Origin: an uncultured Candidatus Saccharibacteria bacterium
GTDB lineage: Bacteria; Patescibacteriota; Saccharimonadia; Saccharimonadales; Saccharimonadaceae
DNA length: 64,000 nucleotides
NCBI GenBank assembly: GCA_938036625.1
Contig: CALHQH010000020.1
Coordinates: 1 to 64,000, forward strand
Direction: 5' to 3'
The notes beneath the pieces are model-generated. The model was not told the origin of the DNA, did no database searches, and saw only the letters and a list, made by a program, of their open reading frames with translations. Of this stretch, positions 52,565-62,283 are shown piece by piece. Position numbers and translations under genes: made by a program. Every line of letters starts with the position of its first letter. Position 1 is the stretch's first letter.

Positions 52565-54427
52565 TTAGCGCAAAGGGATGACTATCTCATCATCGTCATC
52601 ATCCTGACTAGCCTGCTCTTGATGTTGAATCCGGTTGGCTTCATTGGCAATGGCAGCAACGGACAAATCAGAGTTGCTGGCTAGTCTAATTATATCAGGC
52701 GAGACGGTGTTTGTGCTAGTGTTTGGCGGCAGATTGTTGCGTTGCTGGGCGAGCTGCTCCTCACGCAGGCGTTCCTCGCGCGTGGGGGTTGTCTTGGCGT
52801 AATAACTGGGGTCGAGCGGCTGGATGACCGACTGGTGAATACTGGGGTATGGGTTGTAGCTCACAGCCATATCGATGACATTTTTATCATCAGCCAGTGC
52901 TGAGCGCTCCCGGTAGGACACGGCAGCTGGGGTGGGTGCAGGAGCTAGCGTAGGCTGAGCCTGCGCGACGGGTGGCTGCTGAGTTGGTACTGGCTGCTGG
53001 GAAGGGTGTGGCGTAGGAGTGTGTGGATAATTGGGAGTTGGCGCTGCTGGGGTCGATTGCTCTGCAGGTGTTGAAGTGAAGGATGGCTGAGTATCGGTAG
53101 GAGGTGCTGCTTCAGCTGATGGGTAGCTGGGTGCAGTTGTGGTGCGCGTGGCTGGCTTTTGGGGTGGCACAAGCGGCACGGCATCGGTGCTGGGAGTGGC
53201 GTGCTGGCGCAGGTTAGCGTAGATCGCTTCGAAAGATGGTGCTTCTTCTGGTTTGGGCTCTGGCGCAGCTTCTGCTGTGGGCTTGGTCGGTGTGTAGGGC
53301 TTGCTCAGGGCATCGGGCAAGACCGAATCGTGTGGAATAACGGCCGGCAGTGCCATTGGCAGAGACTGGAGTGAGTCACGCTCTCGCGGCATAGGCTGGG
53401 GCTCGGCAGCAGGTGCTTCGTCACGCGGCGTGTCATCCACTGGAGAGAGCTCGTATACCTCGGTAGATTGCTGAGGTGGGTATGGGTTTGGTTGATCCTG
53501 GTAGGCGCTAGCATCGGGCAAAGGAGCTTGCTGATGCGACGATGCAGTGCGGTTCTCGGGGAAGCTCGTGGACGAATATGACACCGCTGGGCGCTGAGGC
53601 TCTGGTGCTGGGTATGGCGGCTCTGGCATACGAGGCTGAGGCGGCGACACCGGCGCAAAGCCAGCATCATCAACGGGTGGCTGGTACGGAGGTGTAGCCT
53701 GTGGTGGGATAGTTGGAGCTGGCTGTGGTGCTGCCTGGTATGGTTGCGGCTGAGTCTGCGGCCATGCTGGCTGATATGGCACAGGAGCTTGCTGGAGTGG
53801 CTGCCCATCAGCTACGGCAGGCAGCGCAGCCGCTGGGGCTTGCATGCGCTCGATGGCGGCTCGGCGCCGGGCTTGGTTTGATTGCTCAATGCGCCGCGTC
53901 ATCGCCCGTGCTTCGCTACTGTTATCATCAAACATATCTGAGGTCTGCTGCGCCTCGAAGTATACATCACTAATCATCGACCCCTGTGCATCGGGCACAC
54001 GAGTATGGCGGATAGACCAGCCATGAGTATCGGCCAACTGCGACAGATACGCCAAGCGGCGCTCGGCCTCGTCTTGGCTGAGGTTCTTCGTTCGCTCAAT
54101 CTCCACCTTCTCGGGCACTGTAATCTCGATGAGTGAGCTGATGCCATCGGGCTGCCACATGCGCCGGCGTGGCTTGGTGTAGAATGATATCACCGCCGCG
54201 AGGTAAACCTCCATTGGCTGATCCTTGCGCAGCGGCAAAGCTAGCGCACCAAACAGCAGAATAATCGGCACCGGAATAACCGCCAGTGGCAAAAACACTT
54301 GCGACAGCCCCCACGCTAGCGCAATCCCCGCCGCCGCAACCAGCAGATAAATAAACTGGCGAAAGCTAAACGGCCCAAGAATCTTATCCTCTGCCTCTAC
54401 ATCCTGCGCAACCTTATATCTCGACAT
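52565..54427 (-). CDS. PrgI-family (VirB3-like) protein with a long Pro/Gln-rich tail
   Basis: 620 residues. Residues 1-110 are a PrgI domain (PF12666): VAQDVEAEDKILGPFSFRQF, two membrane helices (about 26-48 and 52-68), then the conserved YTKPRRRMW. Residues about 115-150 carry a conserved NLSQDEAERRL helix. The remaining 450 or so are dominated by Pro, Gln, Ala and Ser and should be disordered. PrgI alone is usually about 120 residues. TATAAT (54446-54441) is 13 nt before the ATG, so a transcript may begin here. Confidence 0.82.
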   Translation of the reverse strand: MSRYKVAQDVEAEDKILGPFSFRQFIYLLVAAAGIALAWGLSQVFLPLAVIPVPIILLFGALALPLRKDQPMEVYLAAVISFYTKPRRRMWQPDGISSLIEITVPEKVEIERTKNLSQDEAERRLAYLSQLADTHGWSIRHTRVPDAQGSMISDVYFEAQQTSDMFDDNSSEARAMTRRIEQSNQARRRAAIERMQAPAAALPAVADGQPLQQAPVPYQPAWPQTQPQPYQAAPQPAPTIPPQATPPYQPPVDDAGFAPVSPPQPRMPEPPYPAPEPQRPAVSYSSTSFPENRTASSHQQAPLPDASAYQDQPNPYPPQQSTEVYELSPVDDTPRDEAPAAEPQPMPRERDSLQSLPMALPAVIPHDSVLPDALSKPYTPTKPTAEAAPEPKPEEAPSFEAIYANLRQHATPSTDAVPLVPPQKPATRTTTAPSYPSAEAAPPTDTQPSFTSTPAEQSTPAAPTPNYPHTPTPHPSQQPVPTQQPPVAQAQPTLAPAPTPAAVSYRERSALADDKNVIDMAVSYNPYPSIHQSVIQPLDPSYYAKTTPTREERLREEQLAQQRNNLPPNTSTNTVSPDIIRLASNSDLSVAAIANEANRIQHQEQASQDDDDDEIVIPLR

Positions 54428-54491
54428 AGCTTATGTATTTATTATAGCATGAGGGGGATGAGTGGAGAGAATACAGCAATACTTCGTTATT

Positions 54492-57400
54492 TTATTTTTT
54501 ACGACCTCGCCAAGAGAAGCGACCACCCCCACCTCCTTGGTTTTGGGTTTGATTCTTGAACGCGTTGTCAATATTATTTTTTACAGCTTCCTCGGCTGCC
54601 GAGACAAGTTGACTTTGCAATGCGGCTAGATCTACCTGATTTGCTCTATTGGCAGTCTCTACAGCCTCTTGTTTAATGTCGGCAGCTTTATTAATACGGT
54701 CAGGATCGCTGGCATCGAACCCCATAATATTTGCAACAGTTGCCTCTGGTGTTTCTTGACCACGCTCAGTTTGTAGGAACGTATTAAAGTTGGAGCGGAC
54801 TCTTTCTTGGGCAGTATCGTTAAGTTTTTCCATAGCGTCCTTAATAATTTTACTTTGCCCAGCACTCTTCGATGCTATCGTCTCGTTAGACATCTCACCA
54901 TTATTGAGCCTGCTTGCTACTGCACCAATAAGGCCATTCTTTGCAGCGAGTTCAGTGCTAAATGCGCCATCTTCTATTTTACCAAGAGTACCAGCACCAT
55001 ACACATCGGCATCACCTCTACTGCGTGCACCAGATGCTGCAAGATATCGCATGTACCCCACTTCCTTACTGTTATAACTATCGTTGTTGCCAAGATCGCC
55101 AGTAGCTTTCAAAATCTCAAACCTTTGCTCAGAATTGCCACCTGACATAGCATGGTCAATTGCAGCAGCCCGTTCCATAGCTGTCAAGTTTCTTAAGCTA
55201 CCTGTTTTCTTGTCTCTAATACTGCCCGAGACCGCTGCATCTGCAATATCCGTGAATGAATAGTTATTAGCGAGCCATGTTTGAGCTTCGTCTTTTTGCT
55301 GGTTGCGTTGTTCGGTCTCAAACTTGCTTGCAATCTGAGAGCGACGGTCGCTTGCTTGGCGACCACCAAGAGTATTATATAAGAAACCACGAGCTCCTGT
55401 TGCGTTAGCAAACTGCCCCATCATCTTTCTGTTACGCTCTTGTTCGCGTAATAACCTTGCCTGCTGGATACCGTAACCGATTGATGTTTTGCCCATATTT
55501 TCGCGAGTCTTTGCCAGAAGTTTTGCATTGCTTCGCATACCCATATGCTGTAACTTGGCTCCTAATGCTCCCATCGCTCCCATCGCTCCCATAAGTAAAG
55601 CTGGAGAAGCAAGAAGCGGAATAAACATAACACCAAGAGCTGTAATTTGGCTTGTTACATCATCCTTCGCGATAAAGATGGAGGCTGCTACTTTAGACAT
55701 ACCAAATATAACAGCAATTGTTGGATACACTGCAAGTAAACTGAGGAACATCTTCCACCACTTATGGTAGAGTTTTTCAGTATTAGGAAGAAGAAGTGCC
55801 ACAAAAGCAAGTGGTGAAATGACTGCCAATATAACAATACCAGCATTGCGACCTAATAGGATAATGAAAGCTAGTAAGAGTCCGATAAGTGCACCGAGTG
55901 CAATAGGGCCAAGAAGAGATATATTTGCAACCAACAGAGAACCCTCTGCCGCAACAAAGGTGCCAGCTGCAACGGTGCTACCACCAGCGAGAGCTACTTG
56001 AGCGGTCCTCTCGGCAAAACTTGTTTTGTCAGCACCACCAGAAGCTAGAGTATTAATGAAGCCATACAAAGATCCGCCAAGAACATTAGACATATCAATA
56101 AGGAATTGACAAACAATAAATGAAACATTGATTAAGATAGATATCATAATCAATCTTGGTAATATCCGCTTAATTCCATAATTGGAAATACCAAGACTTG
56201 TGACGTGTGAATATATGACAAACAGGAATGCAGCAATAAGCAGAATATTAGCTATATTGCGAAATGCTGACCATGATTCATTTGCAGCATCTTTTTGGAA
56301 TATTTCGTGATCAAGAGACAAAAATTCACTAATAATCCCATATAACCCATCGATTACCTTGCCCATAAAGTTTACGACAGGACAAACCATCCATCCGATA
56401 GCACCTATTGCATCAGAGCATGTATTTATATCTTCATCCTCTTTATCGCTATCATATGTACCAGTAGCACTATTTGCGGTGCCATCGCTTTTGCCCATAC
56501 CAGCCAGACAATTTTTGTATGCTTCATCGTTATCAGGGAATTTATTTTTGCAGTCGTCAGCATTCTTTGCTGACCGCCCTTGCTTACACTGGTCTATACC
56601 AGCTTTATTACCTGAAAACTTTTTCTCACAGGTATCTTCTTTGATCCATTTTGAATAGGCATCAGCTTTTGCAGCCATCGCTTTTGCTATGTCTACACAA
56701 GTTAGATTCGAGTTATTTCCATTACTGTCGAATGCTTTTGTTTTTATGGTTTTATCCCAAGGCCCTCCTTTGACAGGGTTCATGTAGTAGTTCTTATTAC
56801 TAACATTCCCCTTGCCATCAGTTGTTTTAATGTTTTTTATAGAATACTTATCACTGTCAGGAAAATCCTTGTCTGTTACTTCGGCACCGCACCCACCTCG
56901 TAGTACGTTGTACCAATATAGGTATTCAGCTGCATCACTCATCCTTAATTTAGCGTCTGTAGAGTGGACCCCTTTTGCTTTTAGTTTATCAGCAATAGCT
57001 TGTAAAATTCCACCAAAACCTTTTGCTAATGTAAAATCAACAGTGAATGGTCCAGTGCCGCTAACACAATCTTCATCATGGCCTGGGCTACTAGGAATGC
57101 GCTTTGCTCCAAAACTACATAACATTTCAGTTGGTGACTTATAACCCCACAGTGTTGCTGCATCCTTCACCCAAGATGATTTCTCACCGCGGTCACAATA
57201 AAAAACTTGTGAGGCCGCATGGTTACCCCATGCTTTATCATTCCTAACATACTGCGAACCGACGTATTTTGATAAACTCTTAAAAAACCAAGAAGGACCT
57301 GAAGTATACCGCTCTCCTGTGAACCAATTACCCGCCTCAACTTCGTTTGCATCTATTTGATTACCATATATCTTCATACTATACGGTGTATTGGTTGCTT

Positions 57401-57605
57401 TAGGGTCATTTATGTGTAGGCAAAAGCTAAGAGCCTGCGCATATGCCCAGCTTGCAGATTGCTCTTGTGGAGCCATTTGCGAATCTTCCTTTGCGTGGAC
57501 TATAGGAGAAAATGTTGTTGCCAACAAAGAAGCTACAAACAGAACTACTGTAATAAAAAGAGAAAAACGAGAGAGTGAAAAACACTTCTTTTTGCTACTT
57601 GTCAT
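54492..57605 (-). CDS. VirB6/TrbL-like polytopic membrane protein
   Basis: 1037 residues from the ATG at 57605. A signal peptide (to about 38, ending VHA) is followed by a Cys-rich extracytoplasmic region (about 40-430). A cluster of six or so membrane helices (about 440-700, with FIVCQFLIDMSNVLGGSLYG and GRNAGIVILAVISPLAFVALLLPN as two separate helices) matches VirB6/TrbL channels. The charged cytoplasmic C-terminus ends GGGGRFSWRGRKK. An in-frame 9-bp repeat (GCTCCCATC, about 55565-55590) encodes an MGA run. The upstream start at 57647 adds 14 residues and is less likely. Confidence 0.78.
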   Translation of the reverse strand: MTSSKKKCFSLSRFSLFITVVLFVASLLATTFSPIVHAKEDSQMAPQEQSASWAYAQALSFCLHINDPKATNTPYSMKIYGNQIDANEVEAGNWFTGERYTSGPSWFFKSLSKYVGSQYVRNDKAWGNHAASQVFYCDRGEKSSWVKDAATLWGYKSPTEMLCSFGAKRIPSSPGHDEDCVSGTGPFTVDFTLAKGFGGILQAIADKLKAKGVHSTDAKLRMSDAAEYLYWYNVLRGGCGAEVTDKDFPDSDKYSIKNIKTTDGKGNVSNKNYYMNPVKGGPWDKTIKTKAFDSNGNNSNLTCVDIAKAMAAKADAYSKWIKEDTCEKKFSGNKAGIDQCKQGRSAKNADDCKNKFPDNDEAYKNCLAGMGKSDGTANSATGTYDSDKEDEDINTCSDAIGAIGWMVCPVVNFMGKVIDGLYGIISEFLSLDHEIFQKDAANESWSAFRNIANILLIAAFLFVIYSHVTSLGISNYGIKRILPRLIMISILINVSFIVCQFLIDMSNVLGGSLYGFINTLASGGADKTSFAERTAQVALAGGSTVAAGTFVAAEGSLLVANISLLGPIALGALIGLLLAFIILLGRNAGIVILAVISPLAFVALLLPNTEKLYHKWWKMFLSLLAVYPTIAVIFGMSKVAASIFIAKDDVTSQITALGVMFIPLLASPALLMGAMGAMGALGAKLQHMGMRSNAKLLAKTRENMGKTSIGYGIQQARLLREQERNRKMMGQFANATGARGFLYNTLGGRQASDRRSQIASKFETEQRNQQKDEAQTWLANNYSFTDIADAAVSGSIRDKKTGSLRNLTAMERAAAIDHAMSGGNSEQRFEILKATGDLGNNDSYNSKEVGYMRYLAASGARSRGDADVYGAGTLGKIEDGAFSTELAAKNGLIGAVASRLNNGEMSNETIASKSAGQSKIIKDAMEKLNDTAQERVRSNFNTFLQTERGQETPEATVANIMGFDASDPDRINKAADIKQEAVETANRANQVDLAALQSQLVSAAEEAVKNNIDNAFKNQTQNQGGGGGRFSWRGRKK

Positions 57606-57793
57606 ATGTCTATTTAAGCACAGATACAAACAAAACAAAAGACACAAAGTTCATCTAACAGGTGAGAAGCAGAAAACAACATCATATAGATATTACCCAG
57701 CAATTCTAATACTGGTGCTAAACACTATAGGTGTAAAATAATATTTACGTTTGCTATTTTTAGGCAAAGTAAGATACTAAGAATAACACTAGT

Positions 57794-59173
57794 CTAGTAG
57801 AAACATTTGTTCTTGCCTTTTGCGGCAGCATGCCCAAAGATTGAGCTCTCTACGAGGGCTCGCTGATTGCTTGCGTTTAGTGGGCTGATAGGATAGTACG
57901 TGATCTGCTCAGCGCCATCATTAGTGCTAATAGCGCAAGGAACATAAATAATAGTTGTTGCCTTTGATGGTTGATCATCTTGACCATTGTCATTAGCAGG
58001 TAGATCGTCTTTGACTGGCTCAGTTCTTTGGCTTGTGACTGCTTTGTTATAAAAAATAGAAGTTCCCTCGATGCGCTTTTGGTCTGGGAAAAGAGGGTTA
58101 TCATTGTCATAATATAGAGGGATCTGCCCAATAGGCTCCAAATCATCCCTTGTAGAGGATGGCTGTATAAAGTTTTGTAGTGTCATACTTGGGGCGCCTT
58201 CTGACTCGCCCGCCCAAGCAGATGTAGAATACTGTATCATCTTGATAAGCTCATCTCGATAACTTGTTGCTACAGAACGGTCTGGTGCTTGTATGAAGCT
58301 CTTGCTTGAGAGAACACAAGCATCAAGCAGTTTCTGTGCTATGCTAATAGCTTCATCTTTATAGCTACTCATCTTATATTTTTCTACAATAGTCTGAGCA
58401 ACATTAAAAACAAGAGCGTTGTGGTCAATGATTTGCGGTAAACTGTAGCCAACATCTACACTTGGCTTCATGGTGGCATTTTGCTCAAATTTTTCAAGTT
58501 GCTCACTATTCATTGTTGGGTATCGATCGGCTATCTTATGTAGAGTTTCGTCTCGATATTGGCCAACAATAGCTTCAAGAAGTACTTGCTTGGTGCTTTC
58601 CCACTGAGGAGCTTTCCCAAAGTAATCATTTGAAGGGCTATCAACGGGTATCTCTAGCAGTGACTTAAGGCTTTTTTGGTTTTCTGCAGATAAACTGGTA
58701 ACATAATCCGAGTTAAGCAAGGCTTCTTGCGGGGATGACAGTGGCTCGTATGTTTGTTCGGGTGAGCTTGGAGTAGTATTAAGATCAAGCTGAGGCGTGC
58801 TAGTATCCGTGCTAGTATCACGGCTAGCTTTTACAGAATCGTCTAAATGCGCAATTACTCCACCTCCGACGCCACATAAGACTAGGACGCCGCTAGCTAT
58901 AATCTTTCGTCGAGTCCACTTTTTATCAGGGTCTTCCTCTGTAGGGTTTGGTGTGTCTGCTTCGTTTTTAGGTTTGTCGTTCTGTAATTCCTGGAACTCC
59001 CAGGGTGTATTGGGATCACTTGGGTCGGGGTCATAATCAGGAAGGCGCTCAGGACTGAGGTTTCCTTGGGTAGGCTGCAAATCAATGCTGTCAAGGACTC
59101 TACTTACTAAGTCGCCTTCTGTTTGTGGTGTTTTACCTTCTGGTTGGTCTGTTCGTCGTAGTATTTCTGTCAT
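57794..59173 (-). CDS. Single-pass membrane protein of unknown function heading the secretion module
   Basis: 459 residues. An acidic cytoplasmic region (1-85) leads to a TRRK motif and one membrane helix (about 89-109), then a large extracytoplasmic part, mostly helical and Gln/Ser-rich, with a Cys at residue 456. I recognise no family. The ATG at 59173 has GGAGG 10 nt upstream; the TTG at 59182 is too close to it. TATAAT at 59224-59219 is the probable promoter. It is the first gene on the strand of the secretion module, 188 bp before the virB6-like gene. The doubled Arg before a helix resembles a Tat signal but is too far from the N-terminus. Confidence 0.6.
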   Translation of the reverse strand: MTEILRRTDQPEGKTPQTEGDLVSRVLDSIDLQPTQGNLSPERLPDYDPDPSDPNTPWEFQELQNDKPKNEADTPNPTEEDPDKKWTRRKIIASGVLVLCGVGGGVIAHLDDSVKASRDTSTDTSTPQLDLNTTPSSPEQTYEPLSSPQEALLNSDYVTSLSAENQKSLKSLLEIPVDSPSNDYFGKAPQWESTKQVLLEAIVGQYRDETLHKIADRYPTMNSEQLEKFEQNATMKPSVDVGYSLPQIIDHNALVFNVAQTIVEKYKMSSYKDEAISIAQKLLDACVLSSKSFIQAPDRSVATSYRDELIKMIQYSTSAWAGESEGAPSMTLQNFIQPSSTRDDLEPIGQIPLYYDNDNPLFPDQKRIEGTSIFYNKAVTSQRTEPVKDDLPANDNGQDDQPSKATTIIYVPCAISTNDGAEQITYYPISPLNASNQRALVESSIFGHAAAKGKNKCFY

Positions 59174-59182
59174 AAGCTTCAA

Positions 59183-59608
59183 TCCTCCCCAATACAGGAT
59201 TAGTGGTTATGTGTGCTTATTATATGCGCACTTGCGTTTCATGCTACCATTGTTTGCGCGGCAGGTCAAATATTTTTTGGCCTCTGTTGAGAAAAATGAA
59301 TGGCGCATGCACACAGAGGTTAGTATAGAAATATATTCGAACGATATTTTTTGGCAAAAATGGGAGATATTTTATACATATTGCATGATGGAGAAATATG
59401 ATGGCTCGAATATAGGAAGTTAATCCTCATCTATGCAGATATGATGGTACCCCGTCCCTATTATTAAAAAAATATAGCCACACAAATTAACAATATACCT
59501 AATAAATACTCTGATAAGCTACATAATTTACACGAATAAACCACTATATATCCGAATCACTCATACATATTGCCACCCCACCCCACATCCGCTATAATAC
59601 AGAGGTAC
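59183..59608. other. Intergenic region between the secretion module and tRNA-Ser
   Basis: 426 bp, AT-rich. It has the minus-strand promoter of the module at its left end (59224-59219) and TATAAT (59592-59597) for tRNA-Ser at its right. Two ACAGAGGT copies (59313-59320 and 59599-59606) lie here. No protein-like ORF was found. Confidence 0.5.
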
Positions 59609-59698
59609 GGAGAGGTGCAAGAGTGGTTGAATTGGCACGCCTGGAACGCGTGTGTGGCGGCAACGTCACCCAGGGTTCGAATCCCTGTCTCTCCGCCA
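59609..59698 (+). tRNA. tRNA-Ser (GGA)
   Basis: 90 nt with a long variable arm. The acceptor GGAGAGG pairs with TCTCTCC (one G-T), the anticodon loop CTGGAAC carries GGA, the T-arm is CAGGG-TTCGAAT-CCCTG, the discriminator is G and CCA is encoded. TATAAT is 11 nt upstream. Confidence 0.95.
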
Positions 59699-59837
59699 TA
59701 TCAGCGCCAGGCGGCACGCTGCCATAGTAAGTGCGCTGCTGATTCGTCTTTTGGCATGATGCGTGGCTATACTGTATATTTTTGTGCAGATTGGGCTTGC
59801 AGAAATGTTTTTTGACAGTTTATACTAAAGGATAATT

Positions 59838-61040
59838 ATGGTACGATCTTCTACACCAGTTATAGAACTCCGAGGCCTCACCAAGCAGTACGGTCTGGGC
59901 GACGCTGCCCAAAACGCCTTGGATAATGTCGACCTGCGAGTCGAAAAAGGCGAATTCATCGTCATCATGGGCCCTAGTGGTTGCGGCAAGACGACATTGC
60001 TCAATATCATGGGTTTGCTCGACCGCGCCGACAGCGGCGAGTATTTTCTTGATGGAACATCGGTCGCGACACTGAGCAAGCGCCAGCACGCCCGGATTCG
60101 CTCGCGGCAGATTGGCATTGTCTTCCAGAGTTTTAATCTGATTAATCGCCTAACAGTGCTTGAGAACGTCGCCCTTCCCCTGAGTTATCGTGGGGGGATG
60201 CGCCGCGTCAAGCGTCTGGAGCAAGCCAGTGCGGTGCTAAAGAACTTCCACCTCCAAGAACGCGAATATTACATGCCGTGGCAGCTCAGTGGTGGACAGG
60301 TGCAGCGCGTGGCAATTGCTCGCGCCCTGGTAAATCACCCGTCGATTATCCTCGCTGATGAGCCAACGGGTAACCTCGATAGCCGTTCGAGCCATATTAT
60401 TATGGAAGAGCTGGCTCAGCTACACCGCCGAGGCAATACCATCATTATGGTGACGCACAACCCGAACCTTACGAGCTATGCCAGCCGTGTGATTAAGATG
60501 CTTGATGGACAGATTGCCAGTGATGAGCAGATGCGCACCACTGCCGCTACGCCAACACCGGTGGCCCGCAAGCCACGAGTTCGCCGGGCGGCGCCTGCTG
60601 GCAAGGCTGCGCCGACGATTGCGCAGGGCACAGCATCGGCCGCTCAGCCAGCTGCACCAGTCAAGGCAATTGCTCGCGGTCGTCCAGCGAAGACCCCTGC
60701 ACCAGCAACGACAGCACCGACAGTGGTCGACTACGAAGATCCGCATACCCAAGATGGCCCGACCATCGAGCCTATGCCAGTTGCTCCACCAGAGGTGCCG
60801 CCAGCCTTGCCTGCCGCACAACAAGCGGCTTCGGCTACCCCAACTCAGTCTCAGTCTGCAGCAATGCAGCCTCAACTAGCCACGCAACAACCAACAAACC
60901 AACCTGTCCATACTGCAGCTCAGCCATCATCTACGTCGTCTGCTGTATCGGCCGCTCAGCCAGCTGTGGCCACACCAGCTCAGCAGCCCACTTCACCATC
61001 GTCTGCTCACCAATCTAGTACAAAGGAGCCCCAGGCATGA
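59838..61040 (+). CDS. MacB/LolD-type ABC transporter ATPase with a disordered C-terminal tail
   Basis: 400 residues. The first 225 are a complete ATPase: Walker A GPSGCGKTT, Q-loop FQSFNL, signature LSGGQVQRVAIARA, Walker B IILADEPTGNLDS and switch VTHNP. The remaining 170 are Ala/Pro/Gln/Thr-rich, not part of the family, and include a 20-bp direct repeat (60635-60654 and 60947-60966). With the next gene it forms a mechanotransmission-type efflux or envelope-stress transporter. The start has AAAGGAT and TATACT 11 nt upstream. The 3' end overlaps the permease gene by ATGA. Confidence 0.9.
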   Translation: MVRSSTPVIELRGLTKQYGLGDAAQNALDNVDLRVEKGEFIVIMGPSGCGKTTLLNIMGLLDRADSGEYFLDGTSVATLSKRQHARIRSRQIGIVFQSFNLINRLTVLENVALPLSYRGGMRRVKRLEQASAVLKNFHLQEREYYMPWQLSGGQVQRVAIARALVNHPSIILADEPTGNLDSRSSHIIMEELAQLHRRGNTIIMVTHNPNLTSYASRVIKMLDGQIASDEQMRTTAATPTPVARKPRVRRAAPAGKAAPTIAQGTASAAQPAAPVKAIARGRPAKTPAPATTAPTVVDYEDPHTQDGPTIEPMPVAPPEVPPALPAAQQAASATPTQSQSAAMQPQLATQQPTNQPVHTAAQPSSTSSAVSAAQPAVATPAQQPTSPSSAHQSSTKEPQA

Positions 61041-62260
61041 TAATCATTGACCATTTCGAAAATGCAAGCAGTAGCTTCCGGCGCAACCGCGGCCGTAATT
61101 TGCTGGCAACGCTGGGTGTGGCAATTGGTGTGGGTAGCATTGTGGCGATCTTGGCGCTGAGTGGTGGCCTGCATAATATTATTTCTCAACAGGTGTCCGA
61201 GCTTAATAATAACCTCATTGTCGTGCGCCCTGGTGTGCAAGATAAGAGCTTCTCGTCGCTGGCGAGCTCGGTCGCGCAGTATAATTACAATACCAGCACC
61301 ATCACCGAGTCCGACGTCGAGGCAGTGCGCAAGATGCCACATATCCGCGCTGTGGCACCAATGATGACTTCTGAAAACAAGCTCAAGGGCGATGGCCGAG
61401 AGGCCAACGCGACCGTCGTGGCAACCTCACCCGACTTAGCTATTACCAGCCAGCTCGAGCTGCGTGAGGGCGACTTCCTTGAGGGTGGCACACACGACGC
61501 CAAGCCAGCGGTGCTTGGCCCAAAGCTATCAGTGCAGCTGTTTGGTACAGAGCAGTCAATTAGTCAGACTTTCAAGATTCGTGGCAAGGAATTCATCGTG
61601 GTGGGCGTGATGCGCGGTGTAGAAAAGCCACTGAATTATAACAATGTCGATTTTGATAACGCAGCCATCATCACCACTGAGGCAGGCAAGAAAATCCACA
61701 GTGGCCATACACAGATTCAGCAGATCAACATCCAGGCTGATGCGTCGCAGCAGGTCGGGCAGATTGCTCAGCAAGTTAAAGACAAGATTAAGCAAAATCA
61801 CCAAGGGGAAGAAGACTTTACTGTGGCAACGGGCGATGCGATTAGCCAGCCAACTAACCGGCTCTTTACAGCGCTGACCCAGGTGTTGACGCTGATTGCA
61901 GCTATCTCGCTGGTGGTTGGTGGTATTGGTATCATGAACATCATGCTGGTGAGTGTAGTAGAGCGCACGCGCGAGGTGGGTATCCGCAAAGCGGTTGGTG
62001 CAACCGATGGTAATATCATCACGCAGTTTGTTATCGAGGCGCTGGCGATTAGCTTGCTTGGCGGTATCTTGGGCTACATCCTGGGCTACATAGTGGCGCT
62101 GAGCTTTAGTGTCTGGCTGTCCTTCCCGCCAGCACTGGAGTGGCAGACAGCAGTGATGGCAATTGGCCTTGCACTAGCGGTTGGCCTTACCTTCGGCCTC
62201 TACCCAGCTATTCGTGCCGCGCGCAAGAACACGATCGAGTCGCTACGGCAGTACCACTAA
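61037..62260 (+). CDS. MacB-type ABC transporter permease
   Basis: 407 residues. One N-terminal helix (about 20-45, after SFRRNRGRNLLATLGV), a MacB periplasmic core domain (about 50-275) and three C-terminal helices (FtsX domain, about 280-400). The EVGIRKAVGAT coupling helix and YPAIRAARKNTIESLRQ end are diagnostic. It works with the ATPase upstream; substrates of this family include peptides, macrolides and lipoproteins. A textbook terminator follows 24 bp later. Confidence 0.92.
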   Translation: MIIIDHFENASSSFRRNRGRNLLATLGVAIGVGSIVAILALSGGLHNIISQQVSELNNNLIVVRPGVQDKSFSSLASSVAQYNYNTSTITESDVEAVRKMPHIRAVAPMMTSENKLKGDGREANATVVATSPDLAITSQLELREGDFLEGGTHDAKPAVLGPKLSVQLFGTEQSISQTFKIRGKEFIVVGVMRGVEKPLNYNNVDFDNAAIITTEAGKKIHSGHTQIQQINIQADASQQVGQIAQQVKDKIKQNHQGEEDFTVATGDAISQPTNRLFTALTQVLTLIAAISLVVGGIGIMNIMLVSVVERTREVGIRKAVGATDGNIITQFVIEALAISLLGGILGYILGYIVALSFSVWLSFPPALEWQTAVMAIGLALAVGLTFGLYPAIRAARKNTIESLRQYH

Positions 62261-62283
62261 ACAAGATAGTTATGTTGATACAG

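Noticed and set aside
55560..55595. 9-bp repeat in the virB6-like gene as a phase-variation site
   Set aside because: The unit is a multiple of three and only lengthens an MGA run; it cannot switch the frame.
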